Assembly: GCA_965230635.1 (NCBI GenBank)
Contig: CBDDLJ010000005.1
Span: 1-27,821, forward strand
DNA length: 27,821 bases
Direction of reading: 5' to 3'
DNA from: CBDDLJ01 sp965230635
GTDB lineage: Bacteria > Pseudomonadota > Gammaproteobacteria > UBA1113
Made by a program: the position numbers and the translations under genes. The first letter of the stretch is position 1, and every line of letters starts with the position of its first letter. A model generated the notes under the pieces. The model was not told where the DNA came from. It searched no databases and was given only the letters and a program-made list of their open reading frames with translations. Below, in pieces: positions 8,672-16,672 of this stretch.

Positions 8672-8852
8672 TGTTTTCTCCCTAACAATTATGTTGTTTT
8701 AGAAATACCTTACGTTATTACAAAAACAAAGGTCTTATAAAAAAGTTAGTCAATAGATTGAATAAATGCAAGTTTTGGTCTTTTTATGACCTATTTTTAT
8801 TGTCAACAGCAATAATGGCTATAAAATGTTGGCTTAAATAAAGAGGATTGAT

Positions 8853-8885
8853 ATGATCATGCATATTGTTTTGTTTAATTTTTGA
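8853..8885 (+). other. Possible 10-codon leader ORF before the L,D-transpeptidase
   Basis: An ATG at 8853 follows a good ribosome binding site (AGAGGA, 8842-8847) and encodes MIMHIVLFNF before a stop, 18 bases upstream of the transpeptidase start. The transpeptidase itself has only a weak ribosome binding site. The short frame could couple translation or be chance; there is no amino-acid run pointing to attenuation. Confidence 0.3.
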
Positions 8886-8903
8886 CCATGGTGTGATACT
8901 ATT

Positions 8904-9827
8904 ATGCGTTTTCAGTTTTTCTTAAGATTAATCGTTACAGCTTTTTTAGCAGGATGGCTCAGTGCAAGTTTTGCTATTCATTACTCTTTATCTGAAAATA
9001 TTGATGTAGTAGGAAAATCGCAAATTGTCAAGTTACAACTTGGTCAGAATTTACAAATGCTCGGGAAAAAGTATAACTTAGGTTATTACGAAATATTAGA
9101 TGCCAATCCTACTTTACATCCTAAATTAGTTGAGCGTGGGACAGATATTTTACTTGCGACAGAATTTATTTTACCTGACGTCCCACGTGAAGGCGTTGTG
9201 GTTAATATTGCTGAATTACGTTTGTATCTTTATCCAGAAGATAGTAGTGAAGTTATCACATTACCAATAGGTATTGGCAAACCGGGCTGGGAAACGCCGC
9301 TGGGTGAGATGACTATTTATGATAAGCGTAAAGATCCGACTTGGTATATCCCTGAATCGGTTTATTATGAATTGAGAAGCCGTGGTATGCGTGTTTCACC
9401 AAAGCCATGGCCTCCTAGTGCAAAGAATCCTCTGGGTAAATATGCGATGCGACTCAGTTTGTTAGGTTACGATATACATGGCACAAACCGAGATGATGGT
9501 ATTGGACGACGAACCAGTGCGGGTTGTATACGCATGTATAATGAAGATGTTGCTGAAGTATTTAATCATGTCGAAATTGGTACAGTCGTGCGTATTATTA
9601 ATCAACCTTATAAGATTGGTGTAAAAGATTCAAAAATTTATTTGGAAGTGCATAAGCCATTGAAAGAAGATAGAAAAATGAATCAAGAAGAATATCTATC
9701 TGATGTGAAGGAGCTCATAGAAAAGTTTGCAGCAGATCATAAAAAGAGCTCAATTAATTGGAGTGCTGTGACTAACGTTGTCAATAATTTTTCAGGCATA
9801 CCAGTAAAAATTGGTTATTTGTACTAG
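8904..9827 (+). CDS. L,D-transpeptidase (YkuD domain, ErfK/YbiS-like)
   Basis: This is a periplasmic enzyme that makes 3-3 peptidoglycan crosslinks or attaches lipoproteins to peptidoglycan through a catalytic cysteine. The 307-aa product has an N-terminal signal peptide (hydrophobic residues 5-25) and a LysM-like segment (LGQNLQMLGKKYNLGYYEILDANPTL, about 48-75). The YkuD catalytic domain starts near residue 95 (VVVNIAELRLYLYPED). The active site is clear: His192 in DIHGTN and Cys208 in TSAGCIRM. A lysine-rich C-terminal extension follows. The layout matches ErfK/YbiS/YcfS proteins. The gene seems to be transcribed on its own, with about 280 bp to the pilus genes. The start at 8904 is the first in-frame ATG before the signal peptide. 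Its ribosome binding site is weak, so coupling to the small frame at 8853 is possible. Confidence 0.93.
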   Translation: MRFQFFLRLIVTAFLAGWLSASFAIHYSLSENIDVVGKSQIVKLQLGQNLQMLGKKYNLGYYEILDANPTLHPKLVERGTDILLATEFILPDVPREGVVVNIAELRLYLYPEDSSEVITLPIGIGKPGWETPLGEMTIYDKRKDPTWYIPESVYYELRSRGMRVSPKPWPPSAKNPLGKYAMRLSLLGYDIHGTNRDDGIGRRTSAGCIRMYNEDVAEVFNHVEIGTVVRIINQPYKIGVKDSKIYLEVHKPLKEDRKMNQEEYLSDVKELIEKFAADHKKSSINWSAVTNVVNNFSGIPVKIGYLY

Positions 9828-10022
9828 ATATTCCTAGCAGAATGTGCGATGTATGAGGGATTATGTAGCATTTTATGAAGTATCGTCGTTAACTTATCCA
9901 CAATAATCTGATTTTTCCACCTTTTTTTCCTAGACACTTATATGAAACGCTACAGTAAATTTAACAATTACGGTAAAAAGATCTCCTTTTCGTTCTCTAT
10001 CTAAGCAGAACTAGCTAAGCAC

Positions 10023-10035
10023 TTCTATACTTAGT
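10023..10035 (+). promoter_or_regulatory. Candidate promoter/regulatory motif before pilV
   Basis: The 13-mer ttctatacttagt occurs here, about 75 bases before pilV, and again in the gap before pilY1 (12123-12135). It contains tatact, a good -10 hexamer. No strong -35 stands 16-18 bases upstream in either place, which would fit an activated promoter or a regulator site. The rest of the 9828-10109 gap shows nothing I can assign, apart from one sequence matching a DnaA box (9894-9902). Confidence 0.35.
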
Positions 10036-10109
10036 AATGAGTTCTTTTTTTAAGAAAGGATAGCGTATCTATATATTTTGATAATGTTCAGATAGCAAGT
10101 GAGTATAAA

Positions 10110-10568
10110 ATGCAAAATAAAGGTTGTTATTCAAAACATAGAGGTTTTTCTTTGTTAGAAGTTCTCATTGCTGTTGTTGTACTATCGATTGGATTGCTTG
10201 GTATTGCTGGATTACAATTATCTGCATTACGTTTTACCCACAATGCAGAACTCATATACCAAGCAGCGTTACAAGCTAACGATATGGTTGAAAGAATTCG
10301 AGCAAATAGTGTTGGCATGCAAAATGGTGATTACAACTCTATTAGTGGGACGACATCTGATCCGGGATGTATCGAGACTAATTGTACAACTAGCCAAATG
10401 GCACAAACCGATCATTATCAATGGGCTAAAGCCAATGAAGCATTATTACCAGAAGGTGTCGGTACTGTTGTAGGTAATGGCACTAATTTTACTATTACAG
10501 TCAATTGGATAGAGTTGGAGATGGCAGGTCCAGTGACCCATAGTTATGAGTTGGTGATTCAACCATGA
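10110..10568 (+). CDS. pilV: Type IV pilus minor pilin PilV
   Basis: The 152-aa protein has a class III prepilin signal: a short basic leader ending in Gly12, then FSLLEV with Glu at +5 and a hydrophobic helix (VLIAVVVLSIGLLGIAGLQL). This matches PilV, as does the following segment AALQANDMVERIRAN. Minor pilins PilV, PilW and PilX prime pilus assembly at the inner membrane and carry PilY1 to the pilus tip; processing is by prepilin peptidase PilD, not seen here. It is the first gene of the cluster and overlaps pilW by 4 bp (ATGA). An initial fimT or fimU gene, often found before pilV, is absent from this window. The C-terminal region has paired cysteines (GCIETNC) that could form a disulphide. 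Confidence 0.92.
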   Translation: MQNKGCYSKHRGFSLLEVLIAVVVLSIGLLGIAGLQLSALRFTHNAELIYQAALQANDMVERIRANSVGMQNGDYNSISGTTSDPGCIETNCTTSQMAQTDHYQWAKANEALLPEGVGTVVGNGTNFTITVNWIELEMAGPVTHSYELVIQP

Positions 10569-11548
10569 TAACAAAAAATTACAATAAAATAATAAAAATA
10601 ACACGACAGCGAGGTGTTAGTCTAATTGAGTTAATGATTTCTATTTTTATAGGATTAATCGTTTTAGCAGGTGTTATAGAAGTCGTTGTTAGTAGTGGCG
10701 ATTCTTATCGCGTGCAAGATGCTATGATGCAAATGCAAAAAAACGGACAATTTGCTATAGAGTTAATGACACAAGATTTACGTAATACTGATTTTTGGGG
10801 TTGTATAGCAAGACTAGATAATGTAACCAACTTATTGAATGCTTCGGCGGATCCATTTTTTGACTTTTCGTCAGCTGTGGATGGTACTGCTGATGGCTCT
10901 GCTAGTGGCGTTGTTGCAGGAACAGATACAATTACAGTGCGCGGAGTAACAAGCATTAATGATGGTCAACTGCAATCAGCTGCAGCAGTTGAAACGGCAG
11001 CTCTTACAGTGGGATCTACTACGGGTATCAATGTTGGTGATGTTGCGCTTGTCAGTGATTGTACTTCGGGTAATTTATTTCAAACAACAGGCGTTAGTGG
11101 AAATACCATATCACACGCTGTGGGTGGTAGTTTACCAGGTAACTCAACAGCTAGCCTTACTAAAATATTTGGTACTGAAGCAACTGTCTATCGCGCTTTT
11201 GCTAGAACCTATAGTGTTCGTTCAGATAGCAATGGTATTCCAACCTTGTTTTTGAGTGATAGCAGCGGTAATCAGGAGCTTGTTCAAGGGGTAGAAAGTT
11301 TAGTGATTTTATTTGGTGAAGACACTGATGGCGACCAAGTCGCGAATCGCTATGTTCGTGCAAATAATGTGGAGGATATGAATAATGTTGTTAGCATCAG
11401 AGTCAATCTACTGTTGCAGACAGTAGATGATCATATGGCAAATAGCAATATTGAGTACACATTTAATGATGAAGCTGTAACGCCAACAGATCATCGTTTG
11501 CGACGAGTTTATGTAAGTACAATCATGTTGCGAAATCGAGGTAGTTGA
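10565..11548 (+). CDS. pilW: Type IV pilus minor pilin PilW
   Basis: The 327-aa protein starts with a basic leader ending in Gly17, followed by VSLIELMISIFIGLIVLAG, a prepilin helix with Glu at +5. The next part, YRVQDAMMQMQKNGQFAIELMTQDLRNTDFWGC, is the typical PilW helix. Its C-terminal part has the family's beta-rich body and ends in YVSTIMLRNRGS. It overlaps pilV by 4 bp and is followed one base later by pilX, a strong sign of one transcript with coupled translation. Its role is as a minor pilin in the priming complex with PilV, PilX and PilY1. Length and order are as expected for Legionella- or Pseudomonas-type clusters. Confidence 0.92.
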   Translation: MITKNYNKIIKITRQRGVSLIELMISIFIGLIVLAGVIEVVVSSGDSYRVQDAMMQMQKNGQFAIELMTQDLRNTDFWGCIARLDNVTNLLNASADPFFDFSSAVDGTADGSASGVVAGTDTITVRGVTSINDGQLQSAAAVETAALTVGSTTGINVGDVALVSDCTSGNLFQTTGVSGNTISHAVGGSLPGNSTASLTKIFGTEATVYRAFARTYSVRSDSNGIPTLFLSDSSGNQELVQGVESLVILFGEDTDGDQVANRYVRANNVEDMNNVVSIRVNLLLQTVDDHMANSNIEYTFNDEAVTPTDHRLRRVYVSTIMLRNRGS

Positions 11549-11549
11549 A

Positions 11550-12068
11550 ATGAAACAACTGTCGTTGAATATAAAACAGCAACAAGGAGCCGTTTTGGCG
11601 ATCTCATTGATTATACTGCTTGCATTAACATTAATCGGACTTGCTAGTTTGCAAGCAACATCATTAGATGGAAAAATAGCAGGCAATTTACGAGAACTGA
11701 ATATTGCTATGCAGAGTTCAGAGTCGGCCTTGAGAGAAGCAGAAGCATTTATCAATGGATTATCTAATACAGCAGCTTTCGGTTCAAATGGACTCTATCA
11801 TATTGGCGATGCGCCAGATGAGTTTGCTAATTCAACGTGGTCAGGCAATTTCTCTATTGTAACAACAGGCGATGTTGGCGTAGCTCAGAAACCACGTTAC
11901 TTTATTGAGTTAGCGGGCATTGTCAATTCAGACAGTGATAATATTGGGTTGAGAGCTTATGGAAGTAGTGATGTTCCTATTACCATGTTTCGTATTGTTA
12001 GTCGTGGAACAGGAGGAACGGGTAGCGCACAAATTATTTTGGAAGAATTTTATGGCCGTCGTTTGTAA
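11550..12068 (+). CDS. pilX: Type IV pilus minor pilin PilX
   Basis: The 172-aa product has the PilX N-terminus: leader ending in Gly13, then a long hydrophobic helix (AVLAISLIILLALTLIGLA) without Glu at +5, as usual for PilX. The conserved continuation LQATSLDGKIAGNLRELNIAMQSSESALREAEAFI follows. The C-terminal half is a small globular domain ending in a strand (SAQIILEEFYGRRL). It starts right after the pilW stop. A gap of about 157 bp separates it from pilY1, where a repeated candidate promoter motif is found, so pilY1 may be expressed partly on its own. Confidence 0.9.
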   Translation: MKQLSLNIKQQQGAVLAISLIILLALTLIGLASLQATSLDGKIAGNLRELNIAMQSSESALREAEAFINGLSNTAAFGSNGLYHIGDAPDEFANSTWSGNFSIVTTGDVGVAQKPRYFIELAGIVNSDSDNIGLRAYGSSDVPITMFRIVSRGTGGTGSAQIILEEFYGRRL

Positions 12069-12122
12069 GATGATTTGAATAATGAGACCGTAGTAAGAAC
12101 GATGAGCATACGATTACAAATG

Positions 12123-12135
12123 TTCTATACTTAGT
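12123..12135 (+). promoter_or_regulatory. Candidate promoter/regulatory motif before pilY1
   Basis: This is the second occurrence of ttctatacttagt, identical to 10023-10035. It is partly embedded in a small inverted repeat (atact...agtat). It lies about 90 bases upstream of the pilY1 start and could mark a separate promoter for pilY1. Confidence 0.35.
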
Positions 12136-12225
12136 TTAGTATGCAGTAAAAATATCATATTAATTATAATATTATTTTGTATGGGTATATTAATTAAACC
12201 ATAATTATCCATGGAGGAACAAATA

Positions 12226-15200
12226 ATGTGGCGTGTTTTACCAAGTGCCCTGTCCTCAAGAAGTATAATTTGTTTTTTAATGTCAATGTTTTTTGTATGG
12301 GAAGTTGTTGCTGCGCCAGGCAGTGTTTCGCAATCACCGTTGATGACATCAGGATCAGCGCCACCAAATGTGTATTTTTCACTAGATACATCAGGTTCCA
12401 TGTGGAATATTTTGCCGGATAGTCCTTATGATCCTAATGTAATCTATTTTACTTGCCCACCAGAAATTACATTAAGTAATACAAGTACCATCTCCATTTA
12501 CATTGCCAGAAGTGGTGGGATACCTTATTTTAAGGTATCCCCTAGCATTGGTAATCCTCGTCGTTCCTGGGGAACAAGTGTTGGCACAGGCAATTTTGGT
12601 TATCAAAAACGCTGTTTTGATCCTAATTTGCTCTATAACGCTCGATTAGCAGGAAATGATCCTCAAACTGATAATGGTAGAAGCACCTACCGAGGAACTT
12701 CAGCAATGGGCTCTTCCATTTATACGGGAAATTATCTCAACTGGTATTTTGGCTCAACACCGACAACGTTTGGAAATAATGCCAGACGAAAACCAAATCA
12801 ACTTTCCCGATATCAAGTAATGAAAACAGTAGCTAATGATTTATTAGATGACATGGAAAATCTTGATATACAAGTTGGCATTGGGGGATTTGATAGGACA
12901 ACTAGACAAAGTGGTGCAAATATTTTAGTGGGTATTGATAATATCTCTACAAATTTAACAGCTTTAAAGTCAGCCATTAGTGGGCTTAGTATTGGCGGTG
13001 CTACCCCATTGGGCACAACATTATCTGATATTGGTCGTTATTTTGTTCAAGGATATAATCAAATGTTAACACTACATCCTGGCGAGAGTAACGAAGAAAC
13101 GAAAAGTGCGTATACCATTTTTTCAACAACACCTGTTTATGCCACAGGAGTAGAGCAAATATCACCAATAGAAGCATTTTGTCAACGGAGTTTTGTTATT
13201 TTATTAACAGACGGATTATCAACAAATGACAATGCCATTCAGACCTCGTCAGGATTAACTGATTATGATAACGACTGTGTAGGCAATCCTGATTGTAGTA
13301 ATTATGATAGAAAATCTAATTCTTTATATGGCAGTAGTACAGGTAGTGATTACTTGGATGATGTGGCTAAAGCATTATTTGAAATAGATTTGCGGCCTGA
13401 TTTAAATAATAACGGTGATGCAGTCACTAACAATATATCAACTTATGTTATTGGTTTTGCCGATTCTACTGTGCAAAATAGCCCTATGCTTGAAGACACC
13501 GCTACACATGGTGGAGGGCAATTTCTCGCCGCTAAAAATGCCAGTGAACTAAAGGAAGTTTTTAAACAAATTACGACTGATATTGTTTCTCGTGCTGCTT
13601 CAGCATCAGGACTGTCTTTTTCTGGTCCAACAATAAGTAATGGGACATCAGTTTTCTTGACTTCCTATACCTCAAATCTTTGGATAGGTGACTTAGTGAA
13701 AAGTAATGTTAATTCAGATGGTAGTTTAGGCAGTACAGCATGGTCGGCTGCGGCATTATTGAATGCAGCCAATCCTGCTACACGTTTTGTATTCACCTAT
13801 AATGAAGATATTAATGCGCCTGTTTCATTTAAGTTGTTAGACGATTTATCAGTAGCTCAGCAAGCTGACTTGATGATGAATCCAGACGGCACAACTGACA
13901 TGGCTACAGCACAAGAACGAATAGATTATTTGCGAGGAGTTACAACCAATACTAATTTCCGAAGCAGATTTTCAATTTTTCCTGACTTAGTGCATGCGAC
14001 TCCAATATATGTAGGTGCACCAGATAGTAATTGGCGAGATACTGCTCCATTTCCAACAACAGATAAGTATTCGACGTTCAAAGCTAATCATGTGAATCGA
14101 ACGCCATATGTTTATCTTGGCGTTAATGGTGGTATGCTTTTTGGAATAAACGCTGATACAGGACAAGTTAATCTTAGTTATATACCTAATACATTATTTA
14201 GTACAGTGACAACAGCGGGCTTGCATTATTTAACATGGCCAAGTTACCTACATCGTTATTATGTTGATCTTCCGCCACAAGTACAAGATGTTTATATTTC
14301 AGGTTCATGGCGTACTGTGCTAGTGGGAGGTTTAGGTGGAGGTGGTAAAGGTTATTATGCCTTGGATGTAACTAATCCTTCACAATTTTCAGAAAGTGGT
14401 ATGAATAATGTTTTTATGTGGGAATTTACACATCCTGATTTGGGCCTGACTTACAGCAAGCCAGCCATTGGCTTAATGAATGATGGTCGCTGGGCAGCTA
14501 TTTTTGGTAATGGTTACAATAATACCGGTACAGGATCAGCAAAGCTGTTTATTGTTTATCTTGATGGTGGGTTAGATGGTACTTGGACTTTAGGAACAGA
14601 TTATCTCGTGTTTGATACAAAAGTAGGTAATGCGAGCAATCTCAATGGCTTATCCAGTGTATCTGCAGTAGATATAAATGGAGATGGCACGATTGATAGA
14701 ATCTATGCAGGTGATGTGCTTGGTAATATGTGGGCAGTTGATGTGTCTGGTGGCAGTAACGGTAATTGGGATTTTGCTTATGGCGGCACTGATCCTGATC
14801 CATTATTTTCAGCAGGTGCTGATAATCCAATTACTGCTGCGCCTACTGTAGTAAGAAATACAAAAGTTTCTAGTACAGCAACCAATTCACCCAATACACT
14901 TGTGTTATTTGGAACAGGGCAATATATAACAACATCTGATCCACGAAATTTAGATGCGCAAAGATTTTATGCTGTTTGGGATTCAGGCGTTCCAAATTTG
15001 GAAGAAAGCAACTTATTAGAACAGACCTTTACACAATCAGGTACAAATAGAATTATGGGAAGCCAATCAGTTACTTATGATTCAGTGAGTGGACAGATGG
15101 GATGGTATATTCCGTTTACTGGTAGCGAACGAGTAATTACCAAAGCAATCATTCGAGATGATATCGTATTTTTTTCAACACTGATTCCTGATGTTTCTTC

Positions 15201-15510
15201 TATATGCGCAATTGGAGGAGTAGGTTATATCATGGCTGTTGATTTTACCAATGGTGGTCAACCACTATCAGTTGTTTTTGATGTTAATAATGATGGAGAA
15301 ATAGATCAGCAAGACAATATTGGTGATTTCATTGTTGGTGGAATATTTATAGGTGATGGCATCCCATTGCAGCCTGCATTACGCTTAGGAAATTTATATT
15401 TGCCAACATCAACCGGTATTCTTAAATCACTACCTGTTATATTTGACGATACAATTGGAACAGATATGGGTGGGCGCGTTTCGTGGCAAGAATTAAAAAA
15501 TAGACAATGA
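12226..15510 (+). CDS. pilY1: Type IV pilus tip adhesin/assembly factor PilY1
   Basis: PilY1 is a large secreted, calcium-dependent protein that sits at the pilus tip with the minor pilins and controls retraction and adhesion. An in-frame ATG at 12211 exists, but GGAGGA at 12213-12218 forms an ideal ribosome binding site for the ATG at 12226, so I take the latter (1094 aa). It gives a clean signal peptide (hydrophobic, ending VVAAPG). The N-terminal half is a von Willebrand A-like domain: the MIDAS motif DTSGSMW near residue 53, GGATPLGTTLSDIGRYF near 265, and VILLTDGLS. The C-terminal half is the conserved PilY1 beta-propeller with calcium loops (DINGDGTIDRIYAGD near 816 and DVNNDGEIDQQDN near 1020). 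The length is close to the 1161 aa of Pseudomonas PilY1. It appears intact. Confidence 0.93.
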   Translation: MWRVLPSALSSRSIICFLMSMFFVWEVVAAPGSVSQSPLMTSGSAPPNVYFSLDTSGSMWNILPDSPYDPNVIYFTCPPEITLSNTSTISIYIARSGGIPYFKVSPSIGNPRRSWGTSVGTGNFGYQKRCFDPNLLYNARLAGNDPQTDNGRSTYRGTSAMGSSIYTGNYLNWYFGSTPTTFGNNARRKPNQLSRYQVMKTVANDLLDDMENLDIQVGIGGFDRTTRQSGANILVGIDNISTNLTALKSAISGLSIGGATPLGTTLSDIGRYFVQGYNQMLTLHPGESNEETKSAYTIFSTTPVYATGVEQISPIEAFCQRSFVILLTDGLSTNDNAIQTSSGLTDYDNDCVGNPDCSNYDRKSNSLYGSSTGSDYLDDVAKALFEIDLRPDLNNNGDAVTNNISTYVIGFADSTVQNSPMLEDTATHGGGQFLAAKNASELKEVFKQITTDIVSRAASASGLSFSGPTISNGTSVFLTSYTSNLWIGDLVKSNVNSDGSLGSTAWSAAALLNAANPATRFVFTYNEDINAPVSFKLLDDLSVAQQADLMMNPDGTTDMATAQERIDYLRGVTTNTNFRSRFSIFPDLVHATPIYVGAPDSNWRDTAPFPTTDKYSTFKANHVNRTPYVYLGVNGGMLFGINADTGQVNLSYIPNTLFSTVTTAGLHYLTWPSYLHRYYVDLPPQVQDVYISGSWRTVLVGGLGGGGKGYYALDVTNPSQFSESGMNNVFMWEFTHPDLGLTYSKPAIGLMNDGRWAAIFGNGYNNTGTGSAKLFIVYLDGGLDGTWTLGTDYLVFDTKVGNASNLNGLSSVSAVDINGDGTIDRIYAGDVLGNMWAVDVSGGSNGNWDFAYGGTDPDPLFSAGADNPITAAPTVVRNTKVSSTATNSPNTLVLFGTGQYITTSDPRNLDAQRFYAVWDSGVPNLEESNLLEQTFTQSGTNRIMGSQSVTYDSVSGQMGWYIPFTGSERVITKAIIRDDIVFFSTLIPDVSSICAIGGVGYIMAVDFTNGGQPLSVVFDVNNDGEIDQQDNIGDFIVGGIFIGDGIPLQPALRLGNLYLPTSTGILKSLPVIFDDTIGTDMGGRVSWQELKNRQ

Positions 15511-15529
15511 TAAAAGAGGGGTAAATAAT

Positions 15530-15781
15530 ATGGAATATCATCACCATGAATTAAATTTTAGACGAGGAATGATTGAAGATGATTGGACTTTAGATGAAGC
15601 CCAAGATTTTGATGATATCGCAGGGATTGAGGATTTGGAATACCAAGAAATTGATATTTACAATAAAAACCAGGGGAATACGGTTCGGCGTCGAATAGAT
15701 GATTATTTGGACAAAAAGCGTATGAAAAAAGAGCACATAGATACGTTTGATGATGATGATTATTATTATGATGATGATTAG
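15530..15781 (+). CDS. Small acidic protein, perhaps PA3496-like
   Basis: This 83-aa protein follows pilY1 by 19 bp and has its own ribosome binding site (AGAGGGG), so it is probably co-transcribed. The first half is acidic with a His-rich start (EYHHHEL). The second half has the pattern RRRIDDYLDKKRMKKE, followed by an acidic tail with Tyr (DDDDYYYDDD). A basic/acidic helix of the form RRxIEDxLExKRL next to an acidic tail recalls the small PA3496-family proteins annotated as putative envelope integrity proteins. The match rests on this short pattern only. There are no cysteines, signal peptide or membrane segment. An alternative is a lineage-specific chaperone or regulator of the pilus cluster. 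Confidence 0.6.
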   Translation: MEYHHHELNFRRGMIEDDWTLDEAQDFDDIAGIEDLEYQEIDIYNKNQGNTVRRRIDDYLDKKRMKKEHIDTFDDDDYYYDDD

Positions 15782-16407
15782 ATGAAATACATTCATGATG
15801 TTTATATAATTTATAGCAGACAATATAAGTTATTCATCTCATAGTGATTATCAAACTAGAATGTTTGTAATTTCGCACATCGCCAATGCAGTGATAACGG
15901 TAGCAACACAAACCACAATTGAGATTGATAGGTTGTAAGCGGCAAATCAGCAGTATCAGCAATGGTTGCTACACAACAGGCTTGCTTAGACGGATTAGAG
16001 ACTTTACGAGGGGCGGTACAGACAAATAAACAACTCAACACAATCATTCTGTGATTACAAAATTGCCTACAGGACACCGATAAATATCTTTATCAGATAT
16101 GCATTATTTAACCTATAACTCGATCGTAAACGTTTACGTGTGAGCCAGACGCGATAAGAACGTTGAATTCAAACATTGGAGCAAATTTTAGCCCCCGATG
16201 GAGTGGCAAGCGTTAGCTGAATAAATTAGTTGCATTGCTCGAGATCAGTGCCTATGTGTGGTTTAAAAAAGCATGCTTGACAATCATGGTACATTTATTT
16301 TATTTTTTAGAACTGTCGGTTGGTGGGCTAGTGTCTCATGATTGAAATGTGTTTTATCAAAGGTGCGATCGCTGGTGGATATTTGTACGCTGCAAAGGGA
16401 GGATAAA
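15782..16407. other. Non-coding or decayed region between pilus cluster and NACHT genes
   Basis: No intact gene is visible. Short plus-strand pieces in different frames around 15860-16040 have a coding look: one reads SHIANAVITVATQTTIEIDRL and then stops, and a neighbouring frame continues LDGLETLRGAVQTNKQLNTIIL. A further piece near 16165-16200 reads IQTLEQILAPDG. This is what a frameshifted, decayed gene would look like, but I cannot name the family. A perfect 14-bp palindrome lies at 16125-16138. Confidence 0.4.
16125..16138. promoter_or_regulatory. Perfect 14-bp palindrome CGTAAACGTTTACG
   Basis: This sequence equals its own reverse complement. Its form resembles operators of dimeric regulators such as the LacI family, but no regulator gene is nearby and the region is otherwise decayed, so function is uncertain. 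Confidence 0.25.
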
Positions 16408-16593
16408 TTGAGTAACATCCCTTATCGTCATTTTTTAGGCATGCTGTTGCTCCCGAGCCCGGACGATATTGTGTCTATTATCACGAGCTGGAAAACCCAC
16501 CGTCGATTAAGTGTCCGTCGTGTGCATGCATTATTAAAAGTCCTTGGACATTTTGCTCAGAAGGCTGTTTTGTTATCACTCCTTTACAATTGA
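16408..16593 (+). CDS. Hypothetical 61-aa protein
   Basis: A TTG at 16408 follows a strong ribosome binding site (GGGAGG, 16397-16402) at a spacing of five bases. The frame extends 22 codons further upstream, but no better start is seen there. The product has a hydrophobic start (HFLGMLLLPSPDDIVSIITSW), a basic middle (KTHRRLSVRRVHALLKVL) and a hydrophobic end. It resembles no family I know. It could be a small membrane-associated protein or the last piece of a decayed gene, since it lies in a region with other broken frames. Codon composition is closer to the large gene downstream than to the pilus genes. Confidence 0.3.
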   Translation: MSNIPYRHFLGMLLLPSPDDIVSIITSWKTHRRLSVRRVHALLKVLGHFAQKAVLLSLLYN

Positions 16594-16672
16594 GCATAAT
16601 GCGTGTGGACATAGCGAGGTGAAGAGAGCATATATCATCCGCTTAGTAGAATAGGGTTGAAGGAGTCAGCAT

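Noticed and set aside
8046..8740. Plus-strand hydrophobic open frames opposite the lipoprotein gene
   Set aside because: They are the complement of the low-complexity Asp/Ser repeats. The minus-strand frame has a lipobox, a ribosome binding site and a terminator.
7761..9902. Two sequences matching the DnaA box TTATCCACA (7761-7769 and 9894-9902) as a possible replication origin
   Set aside because: Only two boxes 2 kb apart, with no AT-rich unwinding region or dnaA/dnaN genes nearby; such matches can occur by chance in AT-rich DNA.
12211..12225. pilY1 start at ATG 12211
   Set aside because: These bases contain the GGAGGA ribosome binding site for the ATG at 12226, which begins a proper signal peptide.
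15856..16077. 73-codon minus-strand open frame as a gene
   Set aside because: No ribosome binding site or recognisable motif; plus-strand pieces in the same place look more like decayed coding sequence.
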